A stretch of DNA of 64,000 nt, taken from Nocardioides sp. Root240. Its GTDB lineage: Bacteria; Actinomycetota; Actinomycetes; Propionibacteriales; Nocardioidaceae. Where the stretch lies: the NCBI RefSeq assembly GCF_001428825.1, contig NZ_LMIT01000013.1, positions 288,183 through 352,182 on the forward strand, written 5' to 3'. A program made the position numbers and the translations under genes. Numbering within the stretch: position 1 is the stretch's first letter; each line of letters opens with the position of its first letter. Below are positions 25,210 through 35,007 of the stretch, in pieces. Below the pieces are notes generated by a model that was not told where the DNA came from, did no database searches, and was given only the letters and a program-made list of their open reading frames with translations.

Positions 25210-25929
25210 GTGAGCGATCCCTACGGCAGCAACTCGGGCAGCAACCCGTACGGCCCCCCGTCCGGCCAGACCCCGCCTCCCCCGCCCCCGGCGGGTGGCT
25301 ACGGCGGCGGTGCAGGTGGCGGCTACGGCGGCGGGTTCGGCCCGCCTCCGGGCGGCTTCCCGGGCGGCGGCGACAGCATGCCCCCGAAGACCGACGGCCT
25401 GTCGATCGCGGCGCTGGTCCTCAGCTTCCTGTGCTGCCTGGCGCCGATCGGCGTGATCCTCGGCATCGTCGGCATCCGGCGCACCAAGGGCGGCCAGCGC
25501 AAGGGCCGCGGCCTCGCGATCGCGGCGATCATCATCGGCGTCATCATGAGCATCGCGACCGCGAGCCTGATCGCCGTCGGCGTCTTCTTCGCCGACAAGG
25601 TCGTCACCCCGGGCAACGCCGAGGTCGGCCAGTGCGTCGACGTCGACGAGAACGACGACACGATCTTCCTCTACAAGAAGGAATGCACCGAGAAGCACGA
25701 CGCCGAGATCGTCGGCATCGCGAAGGTCGACAGCAGCAACATCGAGGAGATCAAGTCGAGCATGGCCGGCTACTGCGCCACGGCCATCGCCGCCGAGGAC
25801 CTCGCCAAGCTGTCCGCCCACCTCCAGGACGTCAAGGCCGTCATCGAGGACCCGAAGAAGGTCGAGAAGGGTGACCACCTGGTCTGCTATGTCGAGCCCT
25901 CCGACCAGCTGACGGAGCCTCTGCTCTGA
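25210..25929 (+). CDS. DUF4190/septum-formation-type membrane protein, first of three
   Basis: The 239-residue protein has a Pro/Gly/Tyr-rich cytoplasmic N-terminus (about 1-58), two hydrophobic helices forming a DUF4190-like hairpin (about 64-90 and 100-128, joined by a basic RRTKGGQRKGRG loop), and an extracytoplasmic domain. That domain starts VGQCVDVDEN and contains the CTEKHDAEIVGI signature seen in the actinobacterial Septum_form family, followed by later Cys residues likely to form disulfides. The family name comes from a septation locus; a direct role in division is unproven. Its TGA overlaps the CTG start of the next gene. Confidence 0.85.
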   Translation: MSDPYGSNSGSNPYGPPSGQTPPPPPPAGGYGGGAGGGYGGGFGPPPGGFPGGGDSMPPKTDGLSIAALVLSFLCCLAPIGVILGIVGIRRTKGGQRKGRGLAIAAIIIGVIMSIATASLIAVGVFFADKVVTPGNAEVGQCVDVDENDDTIFLYKKECTEKHDAEIVGIAKVDSSNIEEIKSSMAGYCATAIAAEDLAKLSAHLQDVKAVIEDPKKVEKGDHLVCYVEPSDQLTEPLL

Positions 25930-26594
25930 GCCAGTGGGAGCCGCCCGGCGGCCCGCCGCCCCCGAACCCGTACGGCGGCTACCACGTCTACGGGTCCGGG
26001 GCCGGCAAGCCCGGCGGCGGCACTGACGGCATCTCGATCGCGGCCTTCGTCTGCTCGCTGACCTGCTGCGCCGCACCGATCGGCGTCGGGCTCGGCATCG
26101 CCGGGATCGTGCGCACGAAGGGCGGCCGGCGCAGCGGGCGCTGGGCGGCGGTGGCGGGCCTGGTCATCGGCACCGTGGTGACGCTCGCGATGATCGCCTT
26201 CGCCGTGCTCGCCGTCGTGATGGGCAGCCGCACGCTCTGGGAGGACGAGGCGAAGGTCGGCGACTGCCTGAACCTCGACTTCCTCGACGACCAGCTCGAG
26301 GCCAGCTGCTCGGAGCCGCACGACGGCGAGGTGATCTGGGTCGGGACGTTCGACTCCGACCTCGCCGAGCTCTACGACCTGGTCAGCGACGAGGAGTTCT
26401 GCGGCGGGCTGCCCGGCCTCGCGCCGGCGTACCGCAGCGCGATCGAGAGCGGCGACTACAGCGCCGACCTGTCGATCGACGCCTTCGACGAGGACGACCC
26501 GGAGAGCGGCGACCGCTTCTACTGCTACCTCGAGCCCAACAGCGGACAGCTGGACGGCCCGATCGACGACGCCGGCGAGCGCGACACCGCGTGA
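25926..26594 (+). CDS. DUF4190/septum-formation-type membrane protein with a CTG start, second of three
   Basis: The 222-residue reading starts at CTG (25926-25928), overlapping the upstream TGA as CTGA. GGAG lies eight bases before it. The protein (LSQWEPPGGPPPP...) then repeats the plan of its neighbour: Pro-rich head (about 1-35), a DUF4190-like helix pair with an RTKGGRRSGRW loop, and a septum-type domain with VGDCLNLDF and CSEPHDGEVIWV. The first conventional start is the GTG at 26109, which would delete the proline-rich head and the first helix, so I consider the CTG start real. It ends in GTGA, coupling to the third gene. Confidence 0.78.
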   Translation: MSQWEPPGGPPPPNPYGGYHVYGSGAGKPGGGTDGISIAAFVCSLTCCAAPIGVGLGIAGIVRTKGGRRSGRWAAVAGLVIGTVVTLAMIAFAVLAVVMGSRTLWEDEAKVGDCLNLDFLDDQLEASCSEPHDGEVIWVGTFDSDLAELYDLVSDEEFCGGLPGLAPAYRSAIESGDYSADLSIDAFDEDDPESGDRFYCYLEPNSGQLDGPIDDAGERDTA

Positions 26595-27664
26595 CCGGCC
26601 ACCCGGCTCCCCCACCGCCGGCGTACACGCCGCCACCGCCCCCGCCGCCCGGCAACGACACCGCGCTCGGGTGGACGGGCCTCGGCCTCAGCGTGCTGCT
26701 CTGCATCCCGCTGGCGCCGCTCGCGGGGGCCGTGGTCGCCGTCGTGGCGTTGGTACGGCGCAGGTTCCGCCCGCGCTGGGTCGCCGTCGTGAGCGCCGCG
26801 GTCGGTGTCCTCCTCACCGCGCTCCAGGGCCTCGCCGTCCCGAGCATCGTCGCCGGCGTCCGTGACGGCATCGAGGACGCGCAGGAGAAGGCCTCGCGCG
26901 ACCTGGTCGACCACGACGAGCTCGACAAGGGCGACTGCGTCGACGACCCCGACCTCCGCACGCTCGACGGTGACGGCGAGATGCTGACGGCCGAGATCGA
27001 GCGCGTCCCCTGCGGCGAGCCGCACGACGCCGAGATCTTCGCGGTCCTCCGCGTCCCGGGCGAGGAGTTCCCGGGCAAGGCGGCCATCGACCGGCGTACC
27101 CGCGAGTGCGTGCTGCTGTTCGCGGACTTCGCCGGCGTGCGGTACTCCGCGTCGCCGTACGACGTCTTCTTCTACTACCCGACGAGGACGACCTGGCAGT
27201 TCGGGGGCGACCGGGAGATCCAGTGCGCCGTCGGCGACCCCGAGGGCCGCGTCACCGGGACGCTGGCCGGGTCGGGACGCGCCCACGCCCCGGAGCCGGG
27301 CAAGGTGATCTCCATCGACCGCCTGCTCGTCGGCGACTGCTACGACGCGCGCCGCAAGGAGGACCTGCCCGGCGTCATCCTGCGCCGGTGCGCCGGACCG
27401 CACACGGGCGAGGTCTTCGCCGTCGTCGACGTGAACGCCCGCCGTTTCCCGGGCAACGACACGCTCTGGGAGCGCGCCCAGCCCAAGTGCGAGCGCGCCT
27501 TCCGGCGCTACGTCGGCACGGCGTACGACGACTCGCGGTACACCTACGAGGGCTGGACGCCGACCCGCGAGTCCTGGCCGCTCGGTGACCGCGTGACGGT
27601 CTGCGCGCTCAACGAGGAGGACGGCCGGGCGATGAAGGGGTCGGCGAAGGGGACACGCCGCTAG
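26591..27664 (+). CDS. septum-formation-type membrane protein with two extracytoplasmic domains, third of three
   Basis: The 357-residue protein has a short poly-Pro head (about 1-21), two helices (about 28-55 and 60-85), and then two tandem copies of the septum-type domain. The first has KGDCVDDPD and PCGEPHDAEIFAV; the second has VGDCYDARR and RCAGPHTGEVFAV. Each also carries an FPG element. The duplication is specific to this member of the array. The GTG start overlaps the previous stop (GTGA). A strong hairpin follows the stop at 27672-27713. Function is unknown; cell-envelope localisation is a fair inference. Confidence 0.85.
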   Translation: MTGHPAPPPPAYTPPPPPPPGNDTALGWTGLGLSVLLCIPLAPLAGAVVAVVALVRRRFRPRWVAVVSAAVGVLLTALQGLAVPSIVAGVRDGIEDAQEKASRDLVDHDELDKGDCVDDPDLRTLDGDGEMLTAEIERVPCGEPHDAEIFAVLRVPGEEFPGKAAIDRRTRECVLLFADFAGVRYSASPYDVFFYYPTRTTWQFGGDREIQCAVGDPEGRVTGTLAGSGRAHAPEPGKVISIDRLLVGDCYDARRKEDLPGVILRRCAGPHTGEVFAVVDVNARRFPGNDTLWERAQPKCERAFRRYVGTAYDDSRYTYEGWTPTRESWPLGDRVTVCALNEEDGRAMKGSAKGTRR

Positions 27665-27671
27665 CGAGGTG

Positions 27672-27713
27672 CAGCGCCGGTGGGGCCGAGCCGTTCGAGC
27701 CCCACCGACGCTG
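27672..27713. terminator. bidirectional terminator between convergent genes
   Basis: CAGCG (27672-27676) and CGGTGGGGC (27678-27686) pair with GCCCCACCG (27699-27707) and CGCTG (27709-27713), a 14-bp stem with one mismatch and a 12-nt loop. It separates the septum-type array from the convergent GH16 gene and can serve both. Confidence 0.75.
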
Positions 27714-27728
27714 TTCCTGCGCGCCGGG

Positions 27729-29042
27729 CTACTGCCAGACGCGGACGTAGTCGATCTCGGTGGTGCCGACGTCCGGGAAGTCACCCGGTGCCAGCGTGTA
27801 CTCGTTGAGGGTGTCGGCGTTGCCGAAAGCCTGCATGAGGATCAGGTAGAAGCCCTTGTTGAAGGGACCTCCCGAGATCGCCAGGTCGCTGCAGGGCGTC
27901 GGGTTGTCGTTGACCCACGTCGTGAGCCGGGTCGACGTCCACTGGAACTTGTAGGTGTTGAAGCCGCCGACGCTGCCTCCGGTGGTCGGGTCGATGTTGC
28001 ACCCCGGGCTCTTCCAGCCCCCGCCCGTCGTTCCCGAGAGCTGGTGCATCGCGGGAGCGTTCAGGTTTCCGGCCGCGCTGTAGAACTCGGCGAAGTCCAT
28101 CTCGCCCGAGAGCGGCCAGAACCCGTAGCGGTCGGTCGTCGGCCACAGGTAGAAGGTCTCCTGCAGGCCCTTGGCGGTGTCGGTCGGGTAGTTCGGCGTC
28201 GCCGGCGGGAGCACCGCACGGCCCTCGGTGCCGCCGTGCAGCGACGGCAGCTTGGCGCGCACCTCGTAGTAGCCGTAGGTCTGCTGCAGGGTCGGCCTCG
28301 TGCCGTCCGGCGTGTTGTGCCACACCGTCGCACCGAACTTGCGCGAGGACTTCGTCGGGCGCGCCGGGCAGGCGGTCGCGGCCGCCTTGACGCTGGCGGT
28401 CAGGTGCAGGCTGCCGTTCTCGACCTTCACGTTGCCCGTGCTCTGGTCACCGAAGCAAGCCTTCTCCGTCTTCGGCTGGGTCATCAGGCCCTGGGTCGCG
28501 ACGTGCCAGTACGTCGTGTCGAGCGCGGTCCCGGAGAACTCGTCGCTGAACGTGCACTGCCAGGCTCCACCACCCGGCCGCACGATGGACGCAGCGGGCG
28601 AGACACCGGCGCACGGGTAGGAGCCCGGCACGGCGACCGGCGTACCGAGCGTCTGGACCTCGAGCGTGGTGACGGCGGAGGTGCCGGCCGTGTGGTTGGC
28701 GTTGGCGGCGACCTTCACGCGGTACTGGTAGTTGCCGACGAGGGACTGCTGCACGGCGAACTGCGCGGTCGCGTCACCGTCGAGCGTGGTCGAGTCGACC
28801 AGGCTCCACAGCAGGCCGAGCGCCTTCTGCTCGAGCTGGACCGTCTCGCCCGTGAGACCGGGGTCGACGGTGACGGTGAGGGTGGCGGTGTCGTTCTGGC
28901 CGACCGGGTTGGGGGCCGCCACGACGGTGATCGTGGGGGCCGGAGGTGTCGCCTCGGCGACCAGGGGTGCGACGACGGCCGCGGCGCCGAGGACCAGCGT
29001 GAGCGCGGCAAGGCTGAACAGCCTTCGGGGGTGGGGGGTCAT
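27729..29042 (-). CDS. secreted glycoside hydrolase family 16-like protein
   Basis: The 437-residue protein has a Sec signal peptide (about 1-31, ending PLVAEA-TPP), an Ig-like beta domain (about 36-131), and a GH16 catalytic domain from about 150. The active-site motif GEMDFAEF gives E314, D316 and E319 in the ExDxxE pattern of GH16, with E314 as nucleophile and E319 as acid/base. TYGYYEVRAKLP is the usual preceding strand. GH16 enzymes cut beta-1,3/1,4-glucans, agar or related polymers; the exact glycan is not predictable. I chose the ATG at 29042 because the signal peptide then starts with MTPHPRR. A dyad lies 45 bases upstream. Confidence 0.88.
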   Translation of the reverse strand: MTPHPRRLFSLAALTLVLGAAAVVAPLVAEATPPAPTITVVAAPNPVGQNDTATLTVTVDPGLTGETVQLEQKALGLLWSLVDSTTLDGDATAQFAVQQSLVGNYQYRVKVAANANHTAGTSAVTTLEVQTLGTPVAVPGSYPCAGVSPAASIVRPGGGAWQCTFSDEFSGTALDTTYWHVATQGLMTQPKTEKACFGDQSTGNVKVENGSLHLTASVKAAATACPARPTKSSRKFGATVWHNTPDGTRPTLQQTYGYYEVRAKLPSLHGGTEGRAVLPPATPNYPTDTAKGLQETFYLWPTTDRYGFWPLSGEMDFAEFYSAAGNLNAPAMHQLSGTTGGGWKSPGCNIDPTTGGSVGGFNTYKFQWTSTRLTTWVNDNPTPCSDLAISGGPFNKGFYLILMQAFGNADTLNEYTLAPGDFPDVGTTEIDYVRVWQ

Positions 29043-29086
29043 GAGCAGCCAATGTGCAGCGTTCCGGTCCCGCCCGCCATGACCCG

Positions 29087-29104
29087 TTGGCACTATGGTG
29101 CCAA
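29087..29104 (-). promoter_or_regulatory. dyad upstream of the GH16 gene, candidate operator
   Basis: TTGGCAC (29087-29093) and GTGCCAA (29098-29104) are perfect 7-base arms around TATG. The size and symmetry suit a LacI-type operator, consistent with sugar control of a polysaccharidase. No LacI gene is present in the window. Confidence 0.45.
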
Positions 29105-29118
29105 GGGATCACCAAATG

Positions 29119-30054
29119 CTATGGGGTCGCGGCGTCGGCCCTGAGGTGGCCGATCAGCTGCGACGCCAGCTCCACCGACGCCTCGATCTCCTCACGCCGG
29201 ATCGAGACGCTCTCCACGTTGACCCCGAAGGGCACGCCGAGCCGGCGGCAGAAGTCGACGAGCTCGACAGCTGTCGCGACCGCCTGGTCGAGCGAGGCCG
29301 CCAGCGGGTTCTTCGCGTGGCGCAGGTCGTTCTCGATCCACCGCGGCACGTCGACGCCGAGCCAGCGCAGGAACTCCAGGGTCTTCATCGAGCCGCAGAC
29401 CGAGAAGGTGAACACGATCGGCACGGGCTCCAGTCCGCGCTCCTCGCACGCGTAGCGGTAGTCCGACACGAGGTTCTTGGCGGCGTTCAGGTCGTAGACG
29501 ACCTGGGTGACGAAGAAGCGACAACCCGCCTCCTGCTTGGCGATCAGCCGCAGGTGCTCGTTGTCGCGGCGGCTGTGCCGCTCGGGGATCGCGACACCGC
29601 CGAGCAGCAGGTCCGGGTTGAGGTCGGCGCGCATCGCCTGGGCCTCGGAGAGCGTCACCGGCGCCGAGGTGCCGCTGGACGCGGCGCCCACCATCACCGT
29701 CAGCGTGCGGTCGGCGTCCTGCTCGCGGATCCAGTCCTGCAGGCCCTCGCGCGGGTACTTGCCGACCGCGCGGTAGACGACCACCGGCGTCGGCCACGCC
29801 GGCAGGTGAGCCGCCCGGTAGTCCGACGGGTCGACCGTCGGGCTGAACGGGAACGGCCGCTCGACCGGGTTGCGCGAGCTCTCGTCGTCGATGTCGTAGA
29901 GGATCAGCCCGTCGAGGTCGAGGTGCTGGAGCCGCTCGATCGTGGCCCGGGCGATCTCCGGCAGCCGCTCGGCCGGCGTCGACCGACGCGGCGGCGTGAT
30001 CGCGAAGAGGACGACGTCGCCCTGCCCCGAACGGAGCCTCGTGGTGATGTCCAC
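29119..30054 (-). CDS. methylenetetrahydrofolate reductase-family protein (MetF-like)
   Basis: The 311-residue barrel protein has MTHFR-family features: LFAITPPRRSTPAERLPE at the start (the Thr-Pro-P region replaces the usual EFFPPK), a central VMVGAASSG segment, GGVAIPERHSRRDNEHLRLIAKQEAGCRFFVTQVVYD, and a C-terminal GVPFGVNVES region. The KQEAGCRFFVTQ block is strongly MetF-like. The canonical N-terminal motif is altered, so it may be one of the divergent actinobacterial MTHFRs, or use another folate or C1 donor. Starting at GTG 30054, it is 6 bases downstream of the TIGR03960 gene and surely cotranscribed with it. Confidence 0.82.
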   Translation of the reverse strand: MDITTRLRSGQGDVVLFAITPPRRSTPAERLPEIARATIERLQHLDLDGLILYDIDDESSRNPVERPFPFSPTVDPSDYRAAHLPAWPTPVVVYRAVGKYPREGLQDWIREQDADRTLTVMVGAASSGTSAPVTLSEAQAMRADLNPDLLLGGVAIPERHSRRDNEHLRLIAKQEAGCRFFVTQVVYDLNAAKNLVSDYRYACEERGLEPVPIVFTFSVCGSMKTLEFLRWLGVDVPRWIENDLRHAKNPLAASLDQAVATAVELVDFCRRLGVPFGVNVESVSIRREEIEASVELASQLIGHLRADAATP

Positions 30055-30060
30055 GCGGGC

Positions 30061-32001
<1,941 letters not shown>

Positions 32002-32008
32002 GGCCACG

Positions 32009-32014
32009 ATTCTA
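32009..32014 (-). promoter_or_regulatory. putative leaderless -10 of the TIGR03960 gene
   Basis: The minus strand reads TAGAAT here, then CGTGGCC (7 nt), then the ATG at 32001. TAGAAT is close to the TATAAT consensus. The remainder of the 127-base divergent gap to the antiporter gene holds a matching plus-strand box (TAGGAT at 32116). Confidence 0.6.
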
Positions 32015-32115
32015 CGAGGGTGATCGGGTACGCCGAGCATCGTCGCTGGTCCGCACCCTCATGGCGTGTCACCCACCTCGCGACTACTGCGCGCCGCGAG
32101 TTGGGCGACACACCA

Positions 32116-32128
32116 TAGGATCCGCACC
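32116..32128 (+). promoter_or_regulatory. putative leaderless -10 of the cation antiporter gene
   Basis: TAGGAT at 32116-32121 is followed by exactly 7 nt and the ATG at 32129. No ribosome binding site is present in between. Confidence 0.55.
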
Positions 32129-33247
32129 ATGAGTGCCTCCACCTCGGGACGTCTGGGGTGGACGGTCTACACACCGCCCGTCGCCGCCGTCGTGCTCGGC
32201 GTCAGCTGGGGAACCCATCCCGGCCCCCTCGCTGCCAGCCTCATCGGCGTCGCCCTGATCGGGGCCGTGCTCGCCGCGGTCCACCACGCCGAGGTCGTCG
32301 CGCACAAGGTCGGCGAGCCGTTCGGCTCCCTCCTGCTGGCGGTCGCGGTGACGGTCATCGAGGTCGGCCTGATCGTGATGCTCATGGTCTCCGGCAACGG
32401 GGAGACGTCCACCCTGGCGCGCGACACCGTGTTCGCGGCGGTGATGATCACGGTCAACGGCATCGTCGGCATCGCCCTGGTCGTCGGGGCGCTGCGCCAC
32501 CACCTCGCGGTGTTCAACCCCGAGGGCACCGGCTCGGCGCTGGCCACGGTGATCACCCTCGCCGGCCTGACCCTCGTGGTGCCGACCTTCACCACGAGCG
32601 AGGAGGGCCCGGTGCTCACCGGCGACCAGCTCACCTTCGCGGCGCTCGCCTCGCTCGTGCTCTACGGCTCGTTCGTCTTCACCCAGACCGTGCGCCACCG
32701 CGACTTCTTCCTGCCCGGTACGACGTCCACGCCCGGCGGGTGGACCACCGAGAACGACCTGGACGGCGACGACCACGCCGACCCGCCGACCACCCGTGAG
32801 ACGCAGCGCAGCCTCGCCCTGCTGGTCCTCTCGCTCGTGACCGTGGTCGGCCTGGCGAAGGTCGAGTCGTACTCGATCGAGGACGCCGTCGACTGGTTCG
32901 GATTCCCGCACGCGGTGGTCGGCGTCGTGATCGCCATGCTCGTGCTGCTCCCCGAGACGATCGCCGCCGTCCGCGCCGCGTCCCGGGAGCGGGTCCAGAT
33001 CAGCCTGAACCTGGCCTACGGGTCGGCGATGGCGTCGATCGGCCTCACCATCCCGGCCATCGCGGTCGCCTCCATCTGGCTCGAGGGCGACCTCGCGCTC
33101 GGGCTCGAGCCGATGCAGCTGGTGCTGCTCGCCCTGTCCGCGACCGTCGGCATCCTGACGGTCGTCCCCGGACGGGCCAAGCCCCTCAACGGCATCGTGC
33201 ACCTGGTGCTGCTCGCGGCCTTCCTCCTGCTGACGGTCTCGCCATGA
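32129..33247 (+). CDS. calcium/sodium-proton antiporter, ChaA/CaCA family
   Basis: The 372-residue membrane protein has about 11 hydrophobic segments in two repeated halves. The two alpha-repeat motifs are visible: GEPFGSLLLAVAVTVIEVGLIV near residue 72, with its acidic residue in the helix, and LPETIAAVRAASRERVQISLN near 271. A His/Asp-rich cytoplasmic loop (GDDHADPP) lies between the halves. The family exchanges Ca2+ (or Na+/K+) for protons. Its stop overlaps the start of the following lipoprotein gene as ATGA, which suggests a shared role in metal or cation handling. Confidence 0.93.
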   Translation: MSASTSGRLGWTVYTPPVAAVVLGVSWGTHPGPLAASLIGVALIGAVLAAVHHAEVVAHKVGEPFGSLLLAVAVTVIEVGLIVMLMVSGNGETSTLARDTVFAAVMITVNGIVGIALVVGALRHHLAVFNPEGTGSALATVITLAGLTLVVPTFTTSEEGPVLTGDQLTFAALASLVLYGSFVFTQTVRHRDFFLPGTTSTPGGWTTENDLDGDDHADPPTTRETQRSLALLVLSLVTVVGLAKVESYSIEDAVDWFGFPHAVVGVVIAMLVLLPETIAAVRAASRERVQISLNLAYGSAMASIGLTIPAIAVASIWLEGDLALGLEPMQLVLLALSATVGILTVVPGRAKPLNGIVHLVLLAAFLLLTVSP

Positions 33248-34104
33248 CCCGCCGTACGACGGCCGCGCTGGCCTGCCTGGCCCTGGCCGCCGGCCTCACC
33301 GCCTGCTCCAGCGACGAGCCCTCCGGCCCCGAGCGGATCAGCATCACGCCGGTCAAGGACGGCGCCACCTCCGGCCTCAACCCGCTCGGCGACGGCACCC
33401 GCGCCACGGTCGCCGGCTACACGATGGACGCGGTCCGGCTGCCGGGCGCGACCGCGACCGGCGAGGTCTCCTTCCGGATCCTCGACAGGTCCGGCACGCC
33501 GCTGACCGACTACACGCCCGAGCAGACCAAGCTGCTCCACCTCTACGTCGTGCGCGACGACCTGGCCCAGTTCCGCCACGTCCACCCCGAGCTCGGGTCC
33601 GACGGCACCTGGCGTGGCCGGGTCGACCTCGGCGTACCCGGCCGGTGGCGCGTGGTCGCGGAGTTCATCCCGGAGGGCGCCGAGCGCCCCGTCGTGCTCG
33701 GTACGACGCTGCGGGTCGCGGGAGCCTGGAAGCCGGAGCCGGTGCCGGAGGGCGACGCCGCGGGCACGTCCGACGACGGCGTGGTGCAGGTCGGGCTGCT
33801 CGGCGCGGGTGAGGTCGGCACGAACGGCCGGCTGCGCGTCGCGATCACGTCGACCGACGGCGAGCCGCTGGCGCTCGGCAGCTACCTCGGCGCGACCGCG
33901 CACCTGACCGGCTTCGCCGTCGGCACCCGCGGCTTCGTCCACGTCCACCCGCTCGGCGCGCCCGAGGTGACCGACGACGGGACCGTCCTGACCTTCCACA
34001 CCACGTTCGAGCAGCCCGGCCCCTACCGGATGTTTGTGCAGGTACGGGTGGACGGCATGCTGCACCAGGTCGCTGTCACCGCGACCGTCAACTCCCACGC
34101 GTGA
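33244..34104 (+). CDS. His-motif lipoprotein, possibly metal-binding, function unknown
   Basis: The 286-residue protein has a lipoprotein signal with lipobox LTAC (Cys-21), so it is anchored outside the membrane. Two similar beta domains follow, each ending in a His motif: LYVVRDDLAQFRHVHPELG near 100-118, and FAVGTRGFVHVHPLG near 225-240. The HVHP repeats suggest metal coordination, and this family is common beside copper genes in actinobacteria. It is translationally coupled to the cation antiporter (ATGA overlap) and lies upstream of the copper gene set. No catalytic activity is apparent. Confidence 0.75.
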   Translation: MTRRTTAALACLALAAGLTACSSDEPSGPERISITPVKDGATSGLNPLGDGTRATVAGYTMDAVRLPGATATGEVSFRILDRSGTPLTDYTPEQTKLLHLYVVRDDLAQFRHVHPELGSDGTWRGRVDLGVPGRWRVVAEFIPEGAERPVVLGTTLRVAGAWKPEPVPEGDAAGTSDDGVVQVGLLGAGEVGTNGRLRVAITSTDGEPLALGSYLGATAHLTGFAVGTRGFVHVHPLGAPEVTDDGTVLTFHTTFEQPGPYRMFVQVRVDGMLHQVAVTATVNSHA

Positions 34105-34114
34105 GGACCCATCG

Positions 34115-34990
34115 ATGAAGCGCTCCACCGCCCGTATCTCCGTCGCCGCCTTCCTGGCCGCCGCGACCCTGCTCACCGGTTGCAACAGCGACGACTCCGG
34201 CTCCGGCGGCTCCGCCGGCAAGCAGACGTCCGACGCGACGTCCGCCGGCACCGACGCTGGTACGACGGACGCCACCGGGAGCAGCGACGACACCGGCAGC
34301 ACCGGCGAGGAGCTCGACAAGGCCAGCTTCTACAAGGCCGTCATCGACGCCCAGGTCGAGGCCGGCTCCTACCGCTCGCGCTCCAGCTCGACCACCGCGG
34401 GCATGTCCGCGGTGATGGAGGGCGAGGCGACCTACCGCGACGGCAAGCTGTTCGGCCACGTGAAGAGCAGCGCCGACAGCCCGCAGCAGATCGAGGGCGT
34501 CGTGGCCGCCGGTGTGCTCTACCTCAAGGGCACCTCGCTCGGCCTCCCGTCCGGCAAGTGGCTCAAGCTCGACCCCAACGACCCCGACAACGCCGACAGC
34601 CCGCTGGCCGCACTCGCCGCGGTCGCCGACCCGGAGGCCGCACTGCGCGCGATGGGCGACCTGACCGCGCTGTCGAAGGTCGGCGAGGAGAGCATCGAGG
34701 GCGTCGCGACCACCCACTACAAGGCGACGATGAGCACGAAGAACTACGCCGACGTGCTCGGTCTGCCGGCCGAGGCGGCCAAGCTGATGCCCGCCACCAT
34801 GCCCTTCGACATGTGGATCGACGAGGAGAACCGGCCGGTCAAGATGACCCTCGAGTTCGACATCGCGGGCCAGAAGTCCTCGACCGAGCAGACCTACTTC
34901 GACTACGGCGCCGACATCGACGTCACGGTCCCGGAGGACGCCGACACCGTCACCCCGAAGCAGGCCGGACTCGGCGGCCTCGGCGGCTGA
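34115..34990 (+). CDS. LppX/LprG-like lipoprotein
   Basis: The 291-residue protein has a lipobox LLTGC (Cys-23), a Ser/Gly/Thr/Asp-rich linker (about 24-66), and a beta-rich domain of about 220 residues. The domain pattern (SYRSRSSSTTAGMSAVMEGEATYRDGKL, then KWLKLD and PFDMWIDEENRPVKMTLEF) is that of LppX/LprAFG proteins, which carry lipids in a hydrophobic pocket. A lipid-trafficking role is possible. It starts 10 bases after the preceding lipoprotein gene and ends 17 bases from the convergent CopC-CopD gene. Confidence 0.82.
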   Translation: MKRSTARISVAAFLAAATLLTGCNSDDSGSGGSAGKQTSDATSAGTDAGTTDATGSSDDTGSTGEELDKASFYKAVIDAQVEAGSYRSRSSSTTAGMSAVMEGEATYRDGKLFGHVKSSADSPQQIEGVVAAGVLYLKGTSLGLPSGKWLKLDPNDPDNADSPLAALAAVADPEAALRAMGDLTALSKVGEESIEGVATTHYKATMSTKNYADVLGLPAEAAKLMPATMPFDMWIDEENRPVKMTLEFDIAGQKSSTEQTYFDYGADIDVTVPEDADTVTPKQAGLGGLGG

Positions 34991-35007
34991 TCATCGGCAG
35001 CTGGTCG

